The notes beneath the pieces are model-generated. The model was not told where the DNA came from. It was given only the letters and a program-made list of their open reading frames with translations, and made no database searches. The position numbers and the translations under genes are program-made. 64,000 nucleotides of DNA from Halichondria panicea (Eukaryota; Porifera; Demospongiae; Suberitida; Halichondriidae): positions 14,504,198 through 14,568,197 of the forward strand of contig NC_087377.1 of NCBI RefSeq assembly GCF_963675165.1, in the 5' to 3' direction. Below, in pieces: positions 57,409 through 64,000 of the stretch (positions are counted from its first letter, which is position 1; each line of letters starts with the position of its first letter).

Positions 57409-59577
57409 TTATTGTCCGACTGGTCCGTATGCCTGGTTAGCGTTCAGTTCAATCTCCTCTTTGGGTGACACCTCCTCATAAACAGGATCGACTGATGCAG
57501 TGAATCCCTGGCAGGCTACGTTAGCTTGTCCTTCAGCTGCCAGGGAGTGCACTGTCTTCTTACGCATGACCCAGTACATCAAGAGAGCACCACAAACACA
57601 ACCAAAAACTATTGCTAAAATAAATGTTACAATTGTGCATATCAGAGCAACTTCATTGGTGGTCAGAGAAACCCCCTGGGCAGAATCTGTAGAGAGTGTG
57701 GAATAATTTACTGATCCTGTCAACAGGTCCAATATACCGAATGAAAACCATGCAATAATAGTTACACAAAATGAGCAATACAACAGTTGCAGCTCTGGCT
57801 GTCAGTATACTGGGCGACTGCACATTTAGTCAATAACAATGAAGAGTAAACATGCATGAGAAATAGCATAATCTAAACCACAAGAGAATTCACTGTTTTT
57901 TACAAACATCGGATCCTCTGCGTTATAGTTTATACCTTCAGTACAGGTGGGAATAGCAGTTCGTGTTCAGAGTTAATGCAAATAGAAATCACTTCACCAA
58001 CCAAGAAGAACCCATAGTCACACTTGAAAGTGATTACTGCAGAGCCCTCTTGAAGCGAACTGTTGTAGCTCTCATAGTAGTCCGGTTTATTTGAAATCTT
58101 ACAGCGAACTAAAATCGCACAAGGTGTACATGCATGCATGCATAATTAATTTTTAGCTGAAGATATAACTATGAAAATTACATGTATAGTTTTATATTTA
58201 GAATTGGGAAAATTCATGTGCATGTATATCTTACTTGGTTCTTCCCTACACGTCAGTTCAGGAGGAATGTTGCTCCATGTTCCATCCTCTCTACAAGTGG
58301 TACTTTTAATGTCATTTGGGAACAGCCCCCTATCACAATGATAGGTCACCACTGTGCCAGTGAGAGAGGTCCTGTTTGTGTACTCGTAATCAATAAAACG
58401 GCCATTAGGAGGTGCCTCAAGGGGTGGGCATTCTAAAGATGTATTATAAATTAAACATTGAAAGCACAGTACAATTTACCTATTGAATGAGATACACAGT
58501 GGGAGACTTCAAGATTTGGTTGCCACAAAGCAAATTGTGTACAAGTTGCTGAAATTGGTCCTGTTGATGTGAACCCTTCATTGCATGTTAGAGTGAGTGT
58601 TTCGCCCTCTGCCTGACCAGTACTTTCAAACATCCCGTTTGTGGTAAAAGTGGGAACCTCACATCTGACTGAAAAGTCATTGTTATAAGCATAATCATTA
58701 TAGAAGACACTTTAGCCTCGATCCTCCCCAGGCCGATAAAACAGACACAACAACTTGGCCTGAGGATGAGCCTAAAGGCATCTTGATTACCTAGTTCGAA
58801 TGTGAACATGGAGGAGGAACTGGACACAGCGCAGTTTATCACCTCCACTATAACTGCATACTCTGTGTTGTACCTTAATTTGAGTTCAACTCTCATCTCC
58901 GCTGTTAGAGCACTGACTGTGTCATTCTCTGAGCTCCCGATCACAGTCACAGAATAGTTGACAGGAGATCCATCACTGAAGTAATCCCACTCAAGAGAAA
59001 CAATGGCAATATTCTCCTCAGTATTATTCAGGGAACTGGTGATACGAATATTAATTGCAGGTGCCGGTGGATCTGTAATATCGATTATATACATACCGTT
59101 AATCCATTGATAATAATTACAATACCTCGATAGGATTACCAAATTAAAGACGGCAGGATACAACTCACCATAAAGATCAATGAATACCATCACTCCAGAG
59201 CACACAATGTTCCGACCATCCATCGACCTGTACAGGGTTACTTCGAGTGTCGAACATAGATTAGGTGTCACTGTGTTTAGAGTTACTGCATATGCTCCAA
59301 GTGTGTCACCAGGAACAATTGAACGCTCTCCGACTATGTTTTCTGATAGTGATCTAATAAAGCTTCTATCAAGGTTCAGTCTCACTTCAGTAGGGTCTGG
59401 TACCAACCATGTCAATGACTCCGCATTAACTGAACAAACAAGACTTATCTTTTCTCCAGGACAGACATTCTCAATTGAGCTTGGTGAAACAATTGCAGTG
59501 ACTTCTTCAAACTTGCTAAAAATGAATACAACAATTACCAGGAGGTGTGAATTGAGTAAACTGCTCATGATATACAT
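57409..59577 (-). CDS. Gene E: Ig-FN3-Sushi3-TM receptor with YEEV tail; frame break in Sushi 3
   Basis: Exons: 59577-59169, 59072-58791, 58668-58480, 58432-58235, 58108-57936, 57686-57409. Signal peptide (SHLLVIVVFIFSK); Ig-like (NVCPGEKISLVCSVNAESLT then WLVPDP); FN3 (AINIRITSSLN, LEWDYFSDGSPVNYSVTVIG); Sushi 1 (CNEGFTSTGPISATC); Sushi 2 (VVTYHCDRGLFPNDIKSTTC, WSNIPPELTC); Sushi 3 (FKCDYGFFLVGEVISIC). The TM segment is VALICTIVTFILAIVFGCVC. The tail reads PVYEEVSPKEEIELNANQAY. Exon 5 ends in phase 0 although every other ectodomain boundary and the next exon are phase 1. The expected Trp is absent and the expected final Cys lies in another frame (IPTCTE). YEEV resembles a Src-family SH2 ligand; it is not a strict ITIM because position -2 is Pro. 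Confidence 0.75.
58712..58776. mobile_element. 65-bp TAGCCTCG-type MITE in a gene E intron
   Basis: TTAGCCTCGATCCTCCCCAG, GCCGATAAAACAG faces CAACTTGGCCTGAGGATGAG, CCTAAA. It lies between exons 2 and 3 of gene E. Confidence 0.65.
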
Positions 59578-59824
59578 GATGTACGTATCACTGTATATCT
59601 ATGTTACTGAACTGCAGGTACATAACCACCGTATTAATATCTAGCTAGCAATAGTGCTCATGCGCAGTAGTGAGTTTCGGTATTAGCCATCATGATGCCG
59701 TGGACACGTTCACATGCATTAATAATTTATTAAAGACAACGGAAACTGTGCACATCATATAAATTATGCAAAACAGAAATGGATAAGTACATAAAATGAA
59801 TTGATGATTAGCCTGTGCGCATGG

Positions 59825-62800
59825 TCATACACAATGTGAGCCACAATCGTTAGTGGGGGGTGGTGTTCTAGACCCAGCTCGTTTGGGCTCGCTATCTAAA
59901 GTCTGCAGTTCTGTGCTTGAGTAGGAAGAGTCTGACACTCTCCCAGTATGCTTTGAGGAGGGTGATCCATCCAGCTCGTCAATTGGTGGTGGTGGTATGT
60001 ACGTTTGTTCCTCTCTGGTTAGTATCTTCACTCGATAACGTACGATACAGATAGTGATGATAATGATGAGGATAACCACTAGGAAGACGGCACAGCCTCC
60101 AGCGATACCCACGATGGTGGTGAGATTGAAGGGAGTGGTGGTGGTGCCCGTACTTGTGCCTGTATCTGTGTGGGGGTGGGGTTAGAACAAAGGGCGTAGA
60201 AACATTGCTTCATTTATACATCAAAAACACTGCTTAAACACTGCTTGTGTACCGTACTAAATGGTAGTGGCACCAACTATCAGGGTGTCATACAGGGGGA
60301 AAGGGGGGATATCCCCCCTAGCTCTAATTTCCTCCACTTTCTGAGTGTCCATAGTTGGGTATTGAAATAACAGTTGACATTTTTTTAGCAACATTTTCTA
60401 GTTACTTTTCTCGTTTCCCCCTCTACTTCAAAATGCTGTATGACACCCTGACTATTATGAAGCAAAGGATAACCTGCATGAGTCCACTTGAACCTACCAG
60501 CTGTGCACCATGTAATGTATAGTGAAGTGCCTATTATGTATAGTACTGTAAACAAGCACCTATGATTGTGGAAGCTGTAGTAGTTTGTGAGTCAGATACT
60601 GTAGTCTCAGGGGGTGGAAAACCGGTACGGGGCTTTAAGACTGAGGAGGTAAAAAAGTCTGTCTTATTGTATGCCACAAACTTTAAAATAATGTATAGCT
60701 ATACGCTACATTAAAATGAAGTCCACATGCATGCAAAGCTTCATAATTATAAAGTCACTTACCGATCTCTGTGTAGGAGGCTTGCCCTATGCCGGCATTA
60801 TTTGCAGAGGCCACACCTACTAGCCATTCCCCCTTCTCTGTCCACCCACTCATGTTGTAGCGTGTGGGTTCAGTGTGGGTGGTGGTGTAGTTCATGAGAG
60901 CTGTCTCGTCTCTGCCGTAGTAGATGACAAAGTGTGTGATGGGGGACATCATATCTGGTTCTACCGGGGTCGGCTGTTGGGGGATAAATTGAGTGGAGTA
61001 AACAAAACAAACCACCTGAGGTAATGAAAAAACACATCACTCTACGGTAAATTCCTGTTGCAATTTGAACTACTAATCAAATACCACACAGCCTGTCGAC
61101 TGCCTTTGAGGATAGACCTACAACACCAACACTCATCAACTAAAGCCATACGATGCTATGGTTTGAGTGGGTGTGAGAGGTAAGCACTATGACAACAAAC
61201 ACATCCCTTTAGGTAAATGAACTGCATAAGTTAGCGCGGGTGTACACTATAGTAACAAGGTGTTTACTGGTTTCTGCTGTTGTAAGTAACAGCCACCTAA
61301 AAAGGTAGAGCAGTGAACACGCACACATACTTTGAGCTGGAATTAGGCAGTAAGAAATGCACTTTTTAACTAATAATCAATTAATTTTTACCACGTGGGT
61401 TCCACTGAATATATACACATCAGAGCTATACATGCATTTTACTGTAACCGTTAACAATTTTGACGATTCGCATGAATTATTATAAGATGTACTACTATTA
61501 TAAGATAGCTCACACACAACTTACCATCCAAGACAAGATGACATCAAACACTCTCCCTCGCTCTACTACCTCCGCATTCAGTCTAGTTGGGGGGAGGGGC
61601 ACCAGTGAACTAGCTGTCCGTCCAACCACGTAATTTGACCTTTGACCTTCTCCGATATCATTTACCCCGTACACATAGATCCTGTACATCACACCAGGTG
61701 AGAGCCCAGTTACTTCAGCGTCAGTATCGTTGGAAAACGACTCGAAGATGATCTCTCGTTCGATTTCGAGTAGTTCCACGAGAAGGATGGTGTAGTGTGT
61801 GATGGGGGCGTGTGAGGGTGTGAGGGATTCCCCCCACCCCAGTGTGATGGAGTGGATGGTTTCGGCAGTTTGTACCGGGTGAGAGAGCGGTGTCAGTGGA
61901 CGACCATCACCTGCAAGGAAGGGAGTGATGTACTGAGTGCTTATAATTATAGGAGAGCTACTGTGCAACTGTGTATATGATGGACCTAGTGAAAAATTGT
62001 TCAATTGAAAAGTGATGCACTTATTACAGGGACATGACTCATTGTGAAGCACCTAAACACCTGTTAGCGCAACAACACTGTGACACTGATGGAGACTCTA
62101 GGCTACTACTACAGCTCTAGTCTATGGTAGTGTTGACAATGAGGACAATGCTTCAACCACTACCCATCCTGTTTGTCTGCCCTCAATCATAACAGGGTAG
62201 GTCCAAAAAATCTACCCTAATTTTAACCAATTCACACGACTTTAACCTCAAACCCATAAAGAGTGGTCACATAATCAATACTAGGAGACAATGTGACAGT
62301 CAACAGTCTCAACACATAATTCCCTGTGACAGTCAACACATAATTAATTCCCTCTCATTAATTGTAAGTGCCTTATCATCAACTTGCATGATAACGAATA
62401 AGTATAGCAGTGCTGCCCTTTGAGACTAAACCACACTGTACACACAAATGCAATAAGCTCACCGATAAGGAAGGTTGTAGAAGCAGACAGTACGGTCGTG
62501 TTCCCATCCATCACCACGCACTCCAGCACTGTCTGTGAGTCACTAGCCATTGCGTTCACTAGTAGCAGTCCCACCACCACGTTGTTCGTCAGGTGAGCAA
62601 ATATACGAGTATCCGATTGGATAGCGTGGATATCCAATGGCACAGAGTTGAGTACCAGTGTGACGCTGATTGGACGACTTGTCCCGTCGTCGAGGGCAAC
62701 ATCTGCGGCACACGGGATTACTCCAGCCGTCCCCTCCACAATGTAGTAGTAGGGTTCTGGTTCCTCAATGAAAGTGTACTCATCTGTGTGTGTGTGTGTG

Positions 62801-63437
62801 AGGGGGCGGTTAGGATGAATGTAACAGTGAGGGTACGTGCATGGAGGCCAGTATAATTATGCATAATGAATATTCCGTGTGTATCAGGCACGTGTGCACA
62901 CTTGATAGCTTTTACTGACAGCACTAACACTATACAATCACAATAATTATTAGTGTCAGTTAATTGCTATGTAGCAGGAGTGCATGTAATATCATCATTA
63001 ATTTCAGCAACAACACCTGATTCCATTTAAGCTCAAGGCTATAAGCTATTGCTTAACCAGCTATTGCAAGAATCCACAACAAACAGAGCGAGGATTATAA
63101 CGGAAACAAATTATTCACCCACTGATTTGACTATAGCCAAAATGAATATCTTTTCGACAAGGAAAAGTTAATGAGACATAACATTCCTGACCGTGCAGAT
63201 AATGAATGCACACAGGCCATAACACACTAACTATAACTATGGGCTGAAAATTGCCTTGATGGCAAGAGCAAAGGCCCACTGGGACTCTTCATTGAGTGAG
63301 AGAAATCTCCAGCCTGCTGATACATGCACCATCACCTCACAGTCAACAAGCTGACCCAGCATAATTATAATGCACATGTGAAGCATAATACATGTACAGT
63401 ACCATGCACTATTCCCACTCTTCCCCACTCTTTTCAT
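59825..63437 (-). CDS. Gene F: Ig-FN3-FN3-TM receptor
   Basis: Predicted 478 aa. Exons: 63437-63336, 62778-62463, 61910-61525, 60973-60763, 60640-60560, 60165-59825; GT..AG borders, phases consistent, sum divisible by three. Signal region (CIMLHMCIIIMLGQLVDC). An Ig-like domain reads GTAGVIPCAADVALDDG and TVLECVVMDGN. FN3 domain 1 has SITLGWGESLTPSHAPITHY and VMYRIYVYGVNDIGEG. FN3 domain 2 is split at ILSWM and continues ITHFVIYYGRDETALM and WLVGVASANNAGIG. A Thr/Ser/Pro stalk follows (PPPETTVSDSQTTTAST). TM: CAVFLVVILIIIITICIV. The tail is Pro/Ser-rich (TYIPPPPIDELDGSPSSKHT) with no ITIM or Death domain. Its stop is about 250 bp upstream of the start of gene E on the same strand. The Ig domain lacks the CPG core of genes A-E. 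Confidence 0.8.
60281..60450. mobile_element. 170-bp MITE, CAGGGTGTCATACAG ends, in a gene F intron
   Basis: CAGGGTGTCATACAGGGGGA faces CTGTATGACACCCTG. ACTAT lies on both sides (60276-60280, 60451-60455). The ends look hAT-like, but an 8-bp duplication is not seen. Confidence 0.7.
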
Positions 63438-63439
63438 AG

Positions 63440-64000
63440 TGTACTTTCACACAGTTCCTCAATCAATAGGTCAATGAAGCAATCGCAAAATTAATGCATT
63501 ATTATACTCAAGTCAGGGTCATAAGAAAGGTAGTGATACAATCATGTATAAAGCTTCCCAGGACTTACAACAACTAAAGGTAAGCGATAAGTGTATGAAG
63601 CCTGTCTGTGTAGGTGACCTATAGGGCTACTAGTCTGAAAGCAGATAGGGTCTCTTCAGGGAAGTGGAAGCCAACACATGACGAGAACCATCTATACAGA
63701 CGCATGTACACACAAAGGAGCAGCACGTGTGAAGCTATTAATATTGACTGTATACAGGAAACGGCTGCAAGATTATGTAATTATCTAATACATCACTAAA
63801 GAAGCATAACAAAGAGTCAGTAAATATACAGTGAGAAATACGTGTGAAGCAGCAAGACACCACGTCACCGTTTTCAGAATATACATATCACTTTATATAT
63901 GGACAGAGAGTAACTTCAATGCATGCAAGCAGGCCGGGAAGACTTTCAAAATGGGCAAGGCACCACAGCCCATTACACTGTACATGCATACATACACTGT
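63440..64000. other. Upstream region of gene F
   Basis: No exon or repeat element recognised. It may hold the gene F promoter, but I see no motif that I would defend. A 61-aa plus-strand open frame (63614-63799) has no known domain. Confidence 0.35.

Noticed and set aside
57409-57480. PVYEEV as a classical ITIM
   Set aside because: The residue two before Tyr is Pro, not S/I/V/L; I describe it as a possible Src-type SH2 ligand instead.
58182-58436. Plus-strand open frame over gene E Sushi 2
   Set aside because: Antisense shadow of the exon at 58432-58235.
59180-59644. 154-aa plus-strand open frame
   Set aside because: Antisense of the gene E signal and Ig exon, which has signal peptide, Cys/Trp core and splice sites.
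1-64000. tRNA or rRNA genes, retroelement reverse transcriptase or viral genes
   Set aside because: I looked for conserved tRNA loops, rRNA motifs and RT YxDD-type blocks and found none that I could defend; a covariance or profile search would be decisive.

Overview
The window is animal nuclear DNA. Its genes have many short exons with GT..AG introns. They encode cell-surface receptors built from Ig-like, fibronectin type III (FN3), Sushi/CCP and Death domains. The spacer DNA is AT-rich and packed with miniature inverted-repeat elements. The closest fit I can offer is a demosponge genome of Amphimedon type. That is an inference from domain mix and genome texture, not from a species match. I saw no rRNA, tRNA, CRISPR or prokaryotic operon structure.

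Six receptor genes can be rebuilt exon by exon, and their splice phases agree across exons except at one site. Gene A (5571-2194, minus) is Ig-FN3-Sushi-Sushi-TM followed by two cytoplasmic modules, each an ITIM-like tyrosine motif plus a Death domain; its 13 exons sum to exactly 800 codons plus stop. Genes B (20848-22693, plus) and C (30631-37586, plus) are close relatives with an Ig-FN3-Cys-rich ectodomain, one TM and short tails. Gene D (44414-50205, plus) is Ig-FN3 with a GPI-like hydrophobic C-terminus. Gene E (59577-57409, minus) is Ig-FN3-Sushi x3-TM with a YEEV tail and a reading-frame break in the third Sushi exon. Gene F (63437-59825, minus) is Ig-FN3-FN3-TM. All N-terminal Ig domains except that of F share a CPG-containing core, and nearly all ectodomain exons are joined in phase 1. 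Scrambled fragments of A (14-1150), F (38.16-38.70 kb), E (38.9, 41.8 and 42.6 kb) and D (42.9-44.1 kb) show repeated duplication and decay. A clustered, modular, pseudogene-rich set of Ig receptors with inhibitory-type motifs resembles invertebrate allorecognition or immune receptor complexes; that function is inference.

Mobile DNA fills the rest. The most notable element is a 3.2-kb DNA transposon at 45399-48581. It has TAGCCTCGA terminal inverted repeats, a perfect 9-bp target duplication, a ZAD-like zinc domain joined to a DUF6589-like putative transposase, and a RecQ-like helicase fragment on the opposite strand. It lies inside an intron of gene D. Many small elements in the window share its ends. 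At 6475-10223 two family members sit in tandem with three copies of one 9-bp target site; a foldback element with arms of 43-bp repeats has inserted into them, and a related empty site survives at 35.27 kb. Other parts are a broken Crypton-like tyrosine recombinase and a Harbinger-like remnant (14.7-19.0 kb), hAT-like elements, two elements with CCATAGATA ends and 5-bp target duplications, near-perfect palindromic MITEs, and an interspersed repeat present in three full copies.

Layout: 0-1.2 kb decayed A fragments; 2.2-5.6 gene A; 6.4-19.7 mobile DNA; 20.8-22.7 gene B; 22.7-30.6 mobile DNA; 30.6-37.6 gene C with a repeat-filled intron; 38-44 receptor pseudogene fragments; 44.4-50.2 gene D with the transposon; 50.2-57.1 mobile DNA; 57.4-63.4 genes E and F in tandem.
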